Assembly (NCBI GenBank): GCA_947478725.1 | Contig: CANJWZ010000042.1 | Span: 1 to 38,006, forward strand | Source: Comamonadaceae bacterium | GTDB taxonomy: Bacteria > Pseudomonadota > Gammaproteobacteria > Burkholderiales > Burkholderiaceae_C | Length of the DNA stretch: 38,006 nucleotides | Reading direction: 5' to 3' | Shown here: positions 18,833 to 26,580 of the stretch, piece by piece | Numbering within the stretch: the first letter of the stretch is position 1 | Layout of the letters: each line of letters opens with the position of its first letter | Program-made: the position numbers and the translations under genes | Notes under the pieces: generated by a model | What the model was told of the DNA's origin: nothing | Seen by the model: only the letters and a program-made list of their open reading frames with translations | Database searches by the model: none

Positions 18833-20164
18833 ATGCCTACAGCCCTCACCGATATTCGTTCCACGCGCCAGGCCCTGGCTGGCGGCCAAACCAGCGCTGC
18901 GGACTTGCTGGCCGATGCTCAAAAAATGGCCGCCAGTGCGGCTTGCCGACATGTCTACATGCCGAGCGCTGCCGGATACACGCAGCCAGAGCCGTTGGCC
19001 GGCCCATCAACAGGCCCGTTATCAGGCATACAGGTATCGGTCAAAGACCTGTTTGACGTGCAGGGTCAGGTCACCAGCGCAGGCTCAAAAGTACTGAGAA
19101 ATGCCCCGCCCGCTTTGGCAGACTGCCCGGCTGTGGCTCGGCTTCGGTCGGCAGGGGCGGTTTTGACCGGTCGCACCAACATGGTGGAATTCGCTTTTTC
19201 AGGGGTAGGCATCAACCCGCATTACGGCACGCCCGTCAACCCGGCTGACGCAAAGATTGAACGCATCCCTGGTGGCTCGTCGTCCGGCGCGGCGGTGTCG
19301 GTCGCAACGGGTGCGGCCCTGGTCGGTCTGGGCTCGGACACAGGCGGCTCGATTCGCATTCCGGCGGCCTTGTGCGGCATCGTTGGCTTTAAAAGTACCG
19401 CGCGACTGGTGCCCACCACTGGCGCCCTGCCCTTGTCGACCAGCCTGGACACGGTTTGCGCACTGACCCGCTCGGTGCGTGACGCTGTGACCGTGCATGA
19501 GGTGATCGCAGCGCGCAGTGTCAGCCTGGCCGGCAAACCACTGGCAAACCACCGTTTTGCGCTTGCCCGCACGCTGATGCAAGACGGCTTGGACAGCACC
19601 GTGGCCCGCGCTTTTGACCGCACCCTTGCGCTGCTGCAATCCGCAGGGGCGCAGATTGAAGAAATAAATCTGACCGAGATCAGCGAACTCGCCAGCATTA
19701 ACGCGACAGGCGGCTTGTCAGCGTTCGAAAGTTATGCCTGGCACCGCACATTGATTGCCGAGCACCAGGCAGACTACGACCCTCGCGTGGCCCTGCGCAT
19801 CTTGCGCGGTGCCAGCATGACCACCAGCGACTACGTCGATCTGGTTGCGGCCAGGGCCGACTGGATCAGCCGGATGGAGATGCGCTTGCAGGGTTTTGAT
19901 GCGGTTCTGTCGCCCACCGTTCCCATGGTTGCGCCGCCCATTGCCAGCGTGCTGGACGATGATGCCGAGTTTTTCAGGGTCAATGGCCTGCTGCTTCGCA
20001 ACACGGCAGTGGTCAACATGCTCGACGGTTGCGGCATCTCCCTGCCCTGCCACCGCGCCGGCGAACTGCCTGTGGGCCTGATGCTGTGGCATGCTGCCCT
20101 GCACGACGATACGGTGCTGGATGCAGCCTTGCAGATCGAGGCATGCCTGAACCAGACGCTATAA
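18833..20164 (+). CDS. Amidase-signature-family hydrolase
   Basis: The 443-residue enzyme has the full amidase-signature Ser-cisSer-Lys triad: Lys71 in VSVKDLFDVQG, the cis-serine Ser149 in PGGSSSGAAV, and the nucleophile Ser173 in GSDTGGSIRIPAALCG. The family hydrolyses C-N amide bonds and includes GatA. There are no GatB or GatC partners here, so a free-standing amidase of unknown substrate is the safest call. The ATG at 18833 was chosen because homology begins there; 50 upstream in-frame codons lie in the rpsB leader. It diverges from rpsB. The last two codons and the stop come from the interspersed repeat at 20158. Confidence 0.88.
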   Translation: MPTALTDIRSTRQALAGGQTSAADLLADAQKMAASAACRHVYMPSAAGYTQPEPLAGPSTGPLSGIQVSVKDLFDVQGQVTSAGSKVLRNAPPALADCPAVARLRSAGAVLTGRTNMVEFAFSGVGINPHYGTPVNPADAKIERIPGGSSSGAAVSVATGAALVGLGSDTGGSIRIPAALCGIVGFKSTARLVPTTGALPLSTSLDTVCALTRSVRDAVTVHEVIAARSVSLAGKPLANHRFALARTLMQDGLDSTVARAFDRTLALLQSAGAQIEEINLTEISELASINATGGLSAFESYAWHRTLIAEHQADYDPRVALRILRGASMTTSDYVDLVAARADWISRMEMRLQGFDAVLSPTVPMVAPPIASVLDDDAEFFRVNGLLLRNTAVVNMLDGCGISLPCHRAGELPVGLMLWHAALHDDTVLDAALQIEACLNQTL

Positions 20165-20211
20165 ATTTTATAGCGTATCGCACATATATTCATTGGCTTG
20201 AAGCCATTTTT
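20158..20211 (+). repeat. Interspersed ~50-bp repeat, intergenic copy that supplies the amidase stop codon
   Basis: The unit begins GCTATAAATTTTATAGCG, continues through CATATATTCATTGG and ends CTTGAAGCCATTTTT. The first ten bases match the segment at 5318, and CATATATTCATTGG matches 13 of 14 bases at 22352-22365. The stop TAA of the amidase is part of CTATAA. The final TGGC..GCCA with five T residues could work as a weak terminator for the amidase message. Confidence 0.55.
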
Positions 20212-20278
20212 ACACTTTAAAACGATAAAAAACCATGAGCTCAAGATTTTTCGACCCTGTTGACTTCAAAAAAGCCAC

Positions 20279-21538
20279 ATGAGGATCGCCGTCATCGGCG
20301 CAGGCATCATCGGCATCACCACGGCTTACGAGCTGGCCGTCGATGGCCATGAGGTCACCGTGTTTGAGCGGCGCGGCGCGGCCGCTGAAGAAACCAGCTT
20401 TGCCAACGCAGGCGTTGTGGCGCCAGGCTCTGTCACGCCTTGGGCAGCGCCCGGCATGCCTGGCAAGGTTCTGGGCAATCTGCTCAGCCGCCATGCGGCT
20501 GTCAAACTCAGTTTGCCGCTGTCAGGTACTGACCTGGCCTGGATGTGGAAATGGTGGCGCGCCTGCAAACTGGAAACTTACCTTTCCAACCGCGTTCGAC
20601 TGCAGCGCTTGGCGTTTTACAGCCGCGAACGACTGCACCACCTGACGACAGTACTGCAGCTGGATTACGACCGCAGCGACGGATACACCGTGCTCTTGCG
20701 CAGTGAAAAAGACAGCCGTCTGGTACAGCCTGGCTTGCAGGTGCTGCGCGATGCGGGCGTGGCATTCAGCGAGATCAATGCCCAAGCCGTGCGCAAACTC
20801 GAGCCCGCCATCAACCCGGACACCGAATTTTTAGGCGGCATACATTTGCCCGACGACGAAGTGGCCAACTGCCGCCAGTTTGCGTTGCTGCTGAAGGACA
20901 AAGCGCGCGATTTGGGTGTCAAATTTGAATTCAACACCACAGTAGCCCAGTTAAATCGTGACCGAGCAGCTAGCGTCCTGATAGCAGGCGAAGACTCGCC
21001 CCGCCAGTTTGACCGGGTGGTCATGTGCGCTGGTTTGGCATCCGCCGCGCTGCTCAAACCTTTGGGCCTGAAGATTCCCATGACGGCGGTTTACGGTTAC
21101 TCCATCAGCGCACCGATACGTGAGCTGCTCAATGCGCCTCGCAGCGCCCTGATGGACGAGCGCTATAAAGTGGCGATTTCCCGTCTTGGCAACCGGGTAC
21201 GGGTAGCGGGCAGCGCCGAGATTGGCGGGTCTTTAGGCAAACACCGCGCGTCCTCGGTTCAAACCCTTTACAAAGTGCTGCATGACTGGTTTCCCGGCGC
21301 GGCTCAGATCGCCAACACAGGCGCCAGTGTGCAACTCTGGAAAGGCGCAAGACCCATGCTGCCAGACGGCCCGCCCTTGATTGGCGAAAGTGGCGTTTCA
21401 GGGCTGTGGCTCAACTTGGGGCATGGCTCCAGCGGCTGGGCACTGAGTTGCGGTAGCGCGCGAGCGCTGGCTGATGTGATGTCAGGTAAGGCAGCAGACA
21501 TCGACATGGAAGGCCTGGACATTGGCCGGCTGGGCTGA
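20279..21538 (+). CDS. dadA: D-amino-acid dehydrogenase (DadA family, FAD-dependent)
   Basis: DadA-type enzymes oxidatively deaminate D-amino acids to 2-oxo acids and ammonia, passing electrons to the respiratory chain at the inner membrane. The dinucleotide-binding motif IAVIGAGIIGITTAYEL is at residues 3-19, followed by the Glu that binds ribose (VFERR). SFANAGVVAPGSVTPWAAPGM and the C-terminal LWLNLGHGSSGWALSCGSAR are diagnostic of the family. Length 419 is normal. It lies downstream of an amidase, which may be a chance pairing or a shared nitrogen-scavenging role. A hairpin plus T-run follows at 21659. Confidence 0.9.
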   Translation: MRIAVIGAGIIGITTAYELAVDGHEVTVFERRGAAAEETSFANAGVVAPGSVTPWAAPGMPGKVLGNLLSRHAAVKLSLPLSGTDLAWMWKWWRACKLETYLSNRVRLQRLAFYSRERLHHLTTVLQLDYDRSDGYTVLLRSEKDSRLVQPGLQVLRDAGVAFSEINAQAVRKLEPAINPDTEFLGGIHLPDDEVANCRQFALLLKDKARDLGVKFEFNTTVAQLNRDRAASVLIAGEDSPRQFDRVVMCAGLASAALLKPLGLKIPMTAVYGYSISAPIRELLNAPRSALMDERYKVAISRLGNRVRVAGSAEIGGSLGKHRASSVQTLYKVLHDWFPGAAQIANTGASVQLWKGARPMLPDGPPLIGESGVSGLWLNLGHGSSGWALSCGSARALADVMSGKAADIDMEGLDIGRLG

Positions 21539-21658
21539 AAGTGTATTTATAGGCCGACGCCGCAAGCTTGGGTACGGCTGCACAGCGCCTCGCCACTGAT
21601 GTGAAATGGGTCATAGCTGGGCGTTACAGTCGCATTAGTTTCGCGCTAGTCCCGCGCT

Positions 21659-21687
21659 GGCCTGGCATGCTGCCAAGGCCTGTTTTT
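21659..21687 (+). terminator. Rho-independent terminator after dadA
   Basis: GGCCTGGCA-TGC-TGCCAAGGCC folds into a stem of nine pairs with one bulged A, followed by TGTTTTTG. It is about 120 bases after the dadA stop and just before the small reading frame leading into nnr. Confidence 0.65.
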
Positions 21688-21700
21688 GATTGGAACCATC

Positions 21701-21787
21701 ATGGGCATGTTCAGTTTTATCAAGCAAACCGGTGACGAGCGATTCGGCAAAGGCGAGTCCAAAGCAACGCAAGAGGCCGCCGCGTGA
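21701..21787 (+). pseudogene. 28-codon remnant resembling the N-terminus of a BON/LysM-domain (YgaU-type) protein
   Basis: The frame starts ATG at 21701 with GGAA five bases upstream and reads MGMFSFIKQTGDERFGKGES followed by KATQEAAA and TGA. This resembles the N-terminus of BON/LysM-domain peptidoglycan-binding proteins (MGLFSFIKEAGEKLFGKGEA-like in my memory of Burkholderiales members), of which over 120 further residues, including both domains, are missing. Its stop overlaps the nnr start as TGATG, so nnr appears to have been joined to the remnant by a deletion. It could now act as a leader peptide coupling translation into nnr. The identification rests on recall, not on a search. Confidence 0.55.
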
Positions 21788-23319
21788 TGCAAAAAATAAC
21801 CACGGCTCACAGCCAGCTGCTTTTTGACGTGGCCGCCACCCGCCGCATTGAACAGCATGCCGCCAGCACCCTGCCGCCCCACACCCTGATGCAGCGGGCG
21901 GGTCTGTCAGTGGCCCGCTTGACCATGGCTGTTGCCCCGCATGCTAGGCGCATCTGGATAGCCTGTGGGCCGGGCAACAACGGTGGCGATGGTTTTGAGG
22001 CGGCCACGCATCTGCACCAGTGGGGCAAGCGAGTCGTCGTGACATGGACCGGCACAGGCCAACACGCCCACCCACTTGATGCCCAAGCCGCGTATCAAAA
22101 AGCTGTCGCTGCCGGTGTCGCCATAACTGACGGGCCACCGCAAAATTTTGATGTTTGTATTGACGCGCTGCTGGGAATTGGTGGAAATCTTGACCCTGCG
22201 CGTGTAGGCACAGAGCGCATGCTGCAATGGCTGCAAGTGATGGCGAAAAGCGCAGTACCCTGCCTTGCGGTGGACTTACCCAGCGGACTAAATGCCGATA
22301 CGGGGGTTTACGCAGGAACAAAAAGCGCTATACATTCAGGAGCTTCTCATTCATATATTGATTGGTCTGGCGCACGATTTACCCTCGCTTTATTGACCCT
22401 GAAACCCGGATTTTTCACGGCTGAAGGCCGTGACAACGCTGGCCACATGTGGTTTGACGACCTGGGCATTGACCTGACAGCCACGGAACCGGCCAGCGCC
22501 CGGCTGTTGGGGGCAGACGGCTGTATCCAGCAGCAAAGGCTGCACAGCAGCCACAAAGGCAGCTATGGCGATGTCGCCATTTTGGGTGGCGAATCAAGGC
22601 CCAGCAGCCACATGGCAGGCGCTGCGCTGCTGGCCGCCAGCGCAGCGCTGCATGCCGGGGCTGGCCGGGTGTTTGTGGCTTTGCTGGGCGACGGCTCCAT
22701 CACCATCAATCCGCTCCAGCCAGAGCTGATGTTCCGCAGCCCTGATGCACTCGATTTGCGTACGCAGGTGGCGGTGTGCGGCTGCGGCGCAGGCGATGCC
22801 GTCAAAGGCGTTTTACCAAGGGTCTTGTCGGTGGCAAACCGACTGGTGCTGGATGCCGATGCGCTCAATGCCATTGCGAACGACTCGCAGCTTCAAAGCT
22901 TGCTCAAAGCAAGGGCGGCACGCGATAAACGTGGTTTTGCCACGGTGCTCACCCCGCATCCGCTGGAAGCGGCTCGCCTGCTGCAAACCACCACCGCGGT
23001 CGTTCAGTCTGACCGCCTGCAGGCCGCAGCAAAGCTCGCCGAGATGTATCAGGCGGTGGTGGTTTTAAAAGGCTCTGGTAGCGTGATCGCAGCGCCGGGT
23101 CAAACCAGTTGCATCAATGCCAGCGGCAACGCGCTGCTGGCCACAGCGGGTACGGGCGATGTGCTGGCCGGCATCATTGGCGCCAGGCTTGCTGGGGGTT
23201 TAACGGCTTTTGATGCGGCTGCCAGCGCTGTGTTTGCGCATGGTCGTGCAGCAGACGAATGGCTAAGGACACATCCGGCAGAGACACTGACAGCCTCTGC
23301 CCTGGCAGCCTCGATCTAG
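21787..23319 (+). CDS. nnr: Bifunctional NAD(P)H-hydrate epimerase / ADP-dependent NAD(P)H-hydrate dehydratase
   Basis: The protein repairs hydrated NAD(P)H. The N-terminal YjeF_N (NnrE) epimerase domain shows IACGPGNNGGDGFEAATHL and CIDALLGIG. The C-terminal ribokinase-like NnrD dehydratase domain shows SHKGSYGDVAILGGE, HAGAGRVFVALL, LTPHPLEAARLL and the substrate/ADP-binding ATAGTGDVLAGIIGARLA. From the ATG at 21787 it has 510 residues, normal for the fused form. A GTG one codon earlier is possible. Residues about 180-197 (SAIHSGASHSYIDWSGAR) come from an interspersed repeat and lie at the epimerase-dehydratase junction. Convergent with yggT, 10 bp apart. Confidence 0.93.
   Translation: MQKITTAHSQLLFDVAATRRIEQHAASTLPPHTLMQRAGLSVARLTMAVAPHARRIWIACGPGNNGGDGFEAATHLHQWGKRVVVTWTGTGQHAHPLDAQAAYQKAVAAGVAITDGPPQNFDVCIDALLGIGGNLDPARVGTERMLQWLQVMAKSAVPCLAVDLPSGLNADTGVYAGTKSAIHSGASHSYIDWSGARFTLALLTLKPGFFTAEGRDNAGHMWFDDLGIDLTATEPASARLLGADGCIQQQRLHSSHKGSYGDVAILGGESRPSSHMAGAALLAASAALHAGAGRVFVALLGDGSITINPLQPELMFRSPDALDLRTQVAVCGCGAGDAVKGVLPRVLSVANRLVLDADALNAIANDSQLQSLLKARAARDKRGFATVLTPHPLEAARLLQTTTAVVQSDRLQAAAKLAEMYQAVVVLKGSGSVIAAPGQTSCINASGNALLATAGTGDVLAGIIGARLAGGLTAFDAAASAVFAHGRAADEWLRTHPAETLTASALAASI
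22327..22373 (+). repeat. Interspersed ~50-bp repeat, in-frame copy inside nnr
   Basis: The segment begins GCTATACATTCAGGAGCTTC, contains CATATATTGATTGG (13 of 14 bases as at 20183-20196) and ends TCTGGCGC. The flanking gene sequence is G+C-rich while this stretch is A+T-rich and uses ATA. It is read straight through, adding about 16 residues at the inter-domain region of Nnr. Confidence 0.5.
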
Positions 23320-23329
23320 CCGCTTCGAT

Positions 23330-23896
23330 CTAGGCCAGCACCATCAAACCAATTTGCAGCGCCAATATCAACACAATAGCTGACAAATCAATGCCGCCTA
23401 CTGAAGGAATCACGCGCCGAAAAGGTGCCAGCAGCGGCTCGGTCAGGCGACCCAATAAATTGTAGGCAGGCGAGCCCGGTTGCACCCAGGACAAAATCGC
23501 AAATCCGATGACCAGAATCATCAGGGTTTGCAGCGCCACTCGCAGCATCAGCTTGAAGGCCAAGCCGAGCCAGGTCAGGAGCATCGCCGGCTCCAGCGCG
23601 GCCAGACCCAGGCCGCCCAAGACCATGGTGAAAAGCAACAGCCAGATCAAGCCAAAGACCAGCGCAAACAGCAACGCAGCCAGCAGACTGGCCCAGTCGA
23701 TTTTGGATTGCGCCAATGCTCTGGGCAGCATCAGGCGCATCGGCTTGACCAGCCAGTCCGTCACCGCCATGACGAAAATACCAGGTTGGGCGCGCATGTT
23801 GACGCGCGTCCAGTTCATCCAGGCGCGAAGCAGTGCGGCCGCAATCAGCACGAAAAATAAACTTTCCAGCAGGAAAGACAGCACGCGAATCAGCAT
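23330..23896 (-). CDS. YggT-family integral membrane protein
   Basis: The 188-residue protein consists almost entirely of hydrophobic segments arranged as two YGGT repeats. The first is about residues 1-75 (LRAWMNWTRVNMRAQPGIFVMAVTDWLVKPMR); the second is the C-terminal half, with WVQPGSPAYNLLGRLTEPLLAPFRRVIP and VGGIDLSAIVLIL. It is inner membrane. The family has been tied to osmotic-shock tolerance and, in Gram-positives (YlmG), to cell division, but its function here is unknown. It is 27 bp downstream of rnr. A 9-bp direct repeat TCGATCTAG spans its stop and the nnr stop. Confidence 0.88.
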   Translation of the reverse strand: MLIRVLSFLLESLFFVLIAAALLRAWMNWTRVNMRAQPGIFVMAVTDWLVKPMRLMLPRALAQSKIDWASLLAALLFALVFGLIWLLLFTMVLGGLGLAALEPAMLLTWLGLAFKLMLRVALQTLMILVIGFAILSWVQPGSPAYNLLGRLTEPLLAPFRRVIPSVGGIDLSAIVLILALQIGLMVLA

Positions 23897-23923
23897 GAGA
23901 TACCTTGCTTGAATGAGCTCGTT

Positions 23924-26284
23924 TTAGCGACGCGGCTTTTTGCCTTGCTTGCGCCCGACTTTCGACGTTTTGCCCGCAGCCTTTTTGGCGGCGGCTTTCA
24001 AGGCCTGGATGGGCGACGGCAGCAAGCCACCAGAGCCGCGCTCGGTGCGACTTGACGACGCTAAGCCGGATGCGCCCGAACGTCGGCTTGGGCTGCTTCC
24101 AGCACCGCCGCGACGGTTGCCCTTGCCATCACGGGACACGCCTCGTTCCTGTGCGGGCAATTCGCCTGTGTGACCGCCGGTCTTGTCTTTCATGGCGCGA
24201 TTGGTCACGGCCAGCAGCGCCTCGCCTTCATTGATCAACCTGAAATCAATCTTGCGGCCATCGAGGTCCACCCGGCTGACCTGCACCCGCACCCGCGTGC
24301 CGATGGCATAGCGAATCCCGGTGCGCTCGCCGCGAAGTTCCTGCTTGGCTTCGTCAAAGCGGAAATATTCACCCCCCAGTTCAGTGATGTGCACCAGTCC
24401 TTCGACGTACATGGCGTCCAGCGTGACGAAAATGCCAAAGCCGGTCGCGGCAGTGACGACACCGCCAAACTCTTCGCCCAAGTGCTCGCGCATGTACTTG
24501 CATTTGAGCCAGGCTTCCACGTCACGGCTGGCCTCGTCGGCGCGGCGCTCGTTGGCACTGCAATGCAGGCCGGCGGCTTGCCAGGCCAGCTCGTCCGCGC
24601 TGGCTTTTTTCGGTTTCTGTTCTGGGTCTTTCACCCTGGATGCGAGGCGCTTGGACAGTTTGGCTTCAGCCTCGCCCGGCGTCGGCAGGCTCGGCAGCTG
24701 GTATTTGGCTTTGTTCAGCACCGCCTTGATGACGCGGTGCACCAGCAAATCCGGATAGCGGCGAATCGGGCTGGTGAAGTGGGTGTAGGCCTCATAGGCC
24801 AGGCCAAAGTGGCCGCTGTTCATCGGCGTATAAATCGCCTGCTGCATCGAGCGCAGCAGCATGGAATGGATTTGCTGGGCGTCGGGCCGGTCTTTGGTGG
24901 CCTGGGCGATTTGCTGGAACTCGCCCGGTTTCGGGTCGTCGCTGATCGTCATGCCAATGCCCGCGGCCTTCAGGTAGTTGCGCAGCATGTCCTTTTTCTC
25001 GGGCGTTGGGCCCTCGTGCACGCGGAACAAACCCACATGTTTGCTGCTGGCAATAAAGTCAGCCGAGCACACATTGGCCGCCAGCATGGCCTCTTCAATC
25101 AGGCGGTGCGCCACGTTGCGGGTGCGTGGAATGATTTTTTCAATCCGGCCGACCTCGTCGCACACGATTTGGGTTTCGGTGGTTTCAAAATCAACCGCGC
25201 CGCGCACGCCGCGCTCTTTTAAAAGCGCTTGGTAGACATCATGCAAATCAAGCAGATGCGGCACCAAGTTCTTGCGCTGCGCCGCTTCGGGCCCGCGGGT
25301 GTTGGCCAAAATTGCGGCAACTTCGGTGTAAGTAAAGCGAGCTTGGCTGAACATCACGGCCGGGTAAAACTGGTAGGCATGGACCTCGCCTTTGGCGGTC
25401 ACCAGCATGTCGCACACCATGCACAGGCGCTCGACATTCGGGTTGAGAGAACACAAACCGTTTGACAACTTTTCAGGCAGCATCGGGATCACCCGGCGCG
25501 GAAAGTACACGCTGGTGGCACGGTCGTAAGCGTCAATGTCAATCGCACTGCCGGTTTCCACATAGTGGCTCACATCAGCGATGGCCACCAGCAAGCGCCA
25601 GCCCTTGCCTCGCCCCACTTTGGCGGGTTCGCAATACACGGCATCGTCGAAGTCGCGCGCATCTTCACCGTCAATCGTCACCAGCGCGATGTCGGTCAAA
25701 TCAACCCGGTTTTTCTTGTCTTGTGGGCGCACGGCATCAGGCAGCGTGCGGGCCAGCGCCAGTGCTTCGTCACTGAACTCATGCGGCACGCCGTATTTGC
25801 GCACCGCAATTTCAATTTCCATGCCTGGGTCGTCAATTTCGCCAAGCACTTCCTTCACGCGGCCCACCGGCTGACCAAACAGCGCAGGCGGCTCGGTCAG
25901 TTGCACCACCACCACCTGGCCAGTTTTGGCCGAACCGATGGCCCCCTTGGGGATCAGCACATCCTGGCCATAGCGCTTGTCTTCGGGGGCAACCAGCCAG
26001 ACTCCGCTTTCTTGCAGCAGGCGGCCGATGATGGGGTTGGGTGAGCGTTCAATGATCTCGGTGACACGGCCTTCGGGTCGGTTTTTGCGGTCGTGGCGGA
26101 CGATGCGCGCCTTGACGCGGTCTTTGTGCAGAACGGCACGCATCTCATTGGGCGGCAAATAGATATCGGCTTCCCCGTCGTCGCGTTGCACAAAACCGTG
26201 GCCATCACGGTGGCCAGAAACGGTGCCCTCGAACTCTGCGAGGAGGCCAGACGCTGAGCTGGCACTGTGTTGGGTTGTTTTAAT
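23924..26284 (-). CDS. rnr: Ribonuclease R, apparent ATT start
   Basis: RNase R is a 3'-5' exoribonuclease that degrades structured RNA. Two cold-shock domains come first, then the RNB catalytic domain with VTIDGEDARDFDDAVYCE (four acidic metal ligands), an S1 domain (GVVTAATGFGIFVTLDAMYVEGLVH) and a basic Lys/Ser/Arg-rich tail. The first ordinary start codon, GTG at 26191 (755 residues), falls inside the first cold-shock domain. In-frame homologous sequence (AEFEGTVSGHRDGHGF) continues upstream to an ATT at 26282-26284 with GAGAC about 8 bases ahead, just after an in-frame TAA. No ATG, GTG or TTG lies between. Either ATT initiates (786 residues) or the original start has mutated. Confidence 0.85.
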   Translation of the reverse strand: MKTTQHSASSASGLLAEFEGTVSGHRDGHGFVQRDDGEADIYLPPNEMRAVLHKDRVKARIVRHDRKNRPEGRVTEIIERSPNPIIGRLLQESGVWLVAPEDKRYGQDVLIPKGAIGSAKTGQVVVVQLTEPPALFGQPVGRVKEVLGEIDDPGMEIEIAVRKYGVPHEFSDEALALARTLPDAVRPQDKKNRVDLTDIALVTIDGEDARDFDDAVYCEPAKVGRGKGWRLLVAIADVSHYVETGSAIDIDAYDRATSVYFPRRVIPMLPEKLSNGLCSLNPNVERLCMVCDMLVTAKGEVHAYQFYPAVMFSQARFTYTEVAAILANTRGPEAAQRKNLVPHLLDLHDVYQALLKERGVRGAVDFETTETQIVCDEVGRIEKIIPRTRNVAHRLIEEAMLAANVCSADFIASSKHVGLFRVHEGPTPEKKDMLRNYLKAAGIGMTISDDPKPGEFQQIAQATKDRPDAQQIHSMLLRSMQQAIYTPMNSGHFGLAYEAYTHFTSPIRRYPDLLVHRVIKAVLNKAKYQLPSLPTPGEAEAKLSKRLASRVKDPEQKPKKASADELAWQAAGLHCSANERRADEASRDVEAWLKCKYMREHLGEEFGGVVTAATGFGIFVTLDAMYVEGLVHITELGGEYFRFDEAKQELRGERTGIRYAIGTRVRVQVSRVDLDGRKIDFRLINEGEALLAVTNRAMKDKTGGHTGELPAQERGVSRDGKGNRRGGAGSSPSRRSGASGLASSSRTERGSGGLLPSPIQALKAAAKKAAGKTSKVGRKQGKKPRR

Positions 26285-26389
26285 AAAAAGTCTCTTTAAA
26301 AGTTAGGACGGATGTCTTTTCAACGGTCCAAGCGGAAAGTATGCCGCCTAAACATTTCAATCTCTGGACCAAAGACCAAGCTTGAATAA

Positions 26390-26398
26390 TGGTACACT
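26390..26398 (+). promoter_or_regulatory. Possible promoter of tRNA-Leu
   Basis: TGGTACACT is an extended -10-like element ending 9 bases before the tRNA; no good -35 is visible at 16-18 bases. Confidence 0.35.
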
Positions 26399-26407
26399 CG
26401 CAGGCTT

Positions 26408-26492
26408 GCCCGGGTGGCGGAATTGGTAGACGCGCACGGTTCAGGTCCGTGTATCGCAAGATGTGGAGATTCGAGTTCTCTCCCGGGCACCA
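26408..26492 (+). tRNA. tRNA-Leu (anticodon CAG)
   Basis: The 85-base gene has acceptor GCCCGGG paired with CCCGGGC, discriminator A and an encoded CCA. The D-arm contains GGCGGAATTGGTAGACGCGC. The anticodon stem CACGG/CCGTG encloses the loop TTCAGGT (anticodon CAG at 26442-26444). A long class II variable arm follows, then the T-arm with TTCGAGT. It decodes CUG, the commonest leucine codon in G+C-rich genomes. It stands alone between the divergent rnr and the convergent rimO. Confidence 0.96.
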
Positions 26493-26529
26493 AAAATATT
26501 TTTGTTGGTTTATTTTTCAAAATCATCAC

Positions 26530-26559
26530 AAAAAGCCACTGAGATCCAGTGGCTTTTTT
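26530..26559. terminator. Bidirectional terminator between tRNA-Leu and rimO
   Basis: AAAAAGCCACTG-agatc-CAGTGGCTTTTTT forms a 7-bp G+C-containing stem flanked by an A-run and a T-run, so it can end the tRNA transcript from the left and the rimO transcript from the right. Confidence 0.85.
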
Positions 26560-26580
26560 GTTGCCTGAACCGTTTTGACA

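Noticed and set aside
20951..20995. Another weak resemblance to the dispersed repeat within dadA
   Set aside because: The shared bases are limited to short AGC-containing words; no ordered match to the other copies.
23311..23333. Nine-base direct repeat TCGATCTAG between the convergent nnr and yggT stops
   Set aside because: Too short to infer a mobile element; most likely a small local duplication.
24170..25222. 350-codon open frame antisense to rnr
   Set aside because: It lies entirely within the well-supported RNase R gene; such long antisense frames are expected in G+C-rich coding DNA.
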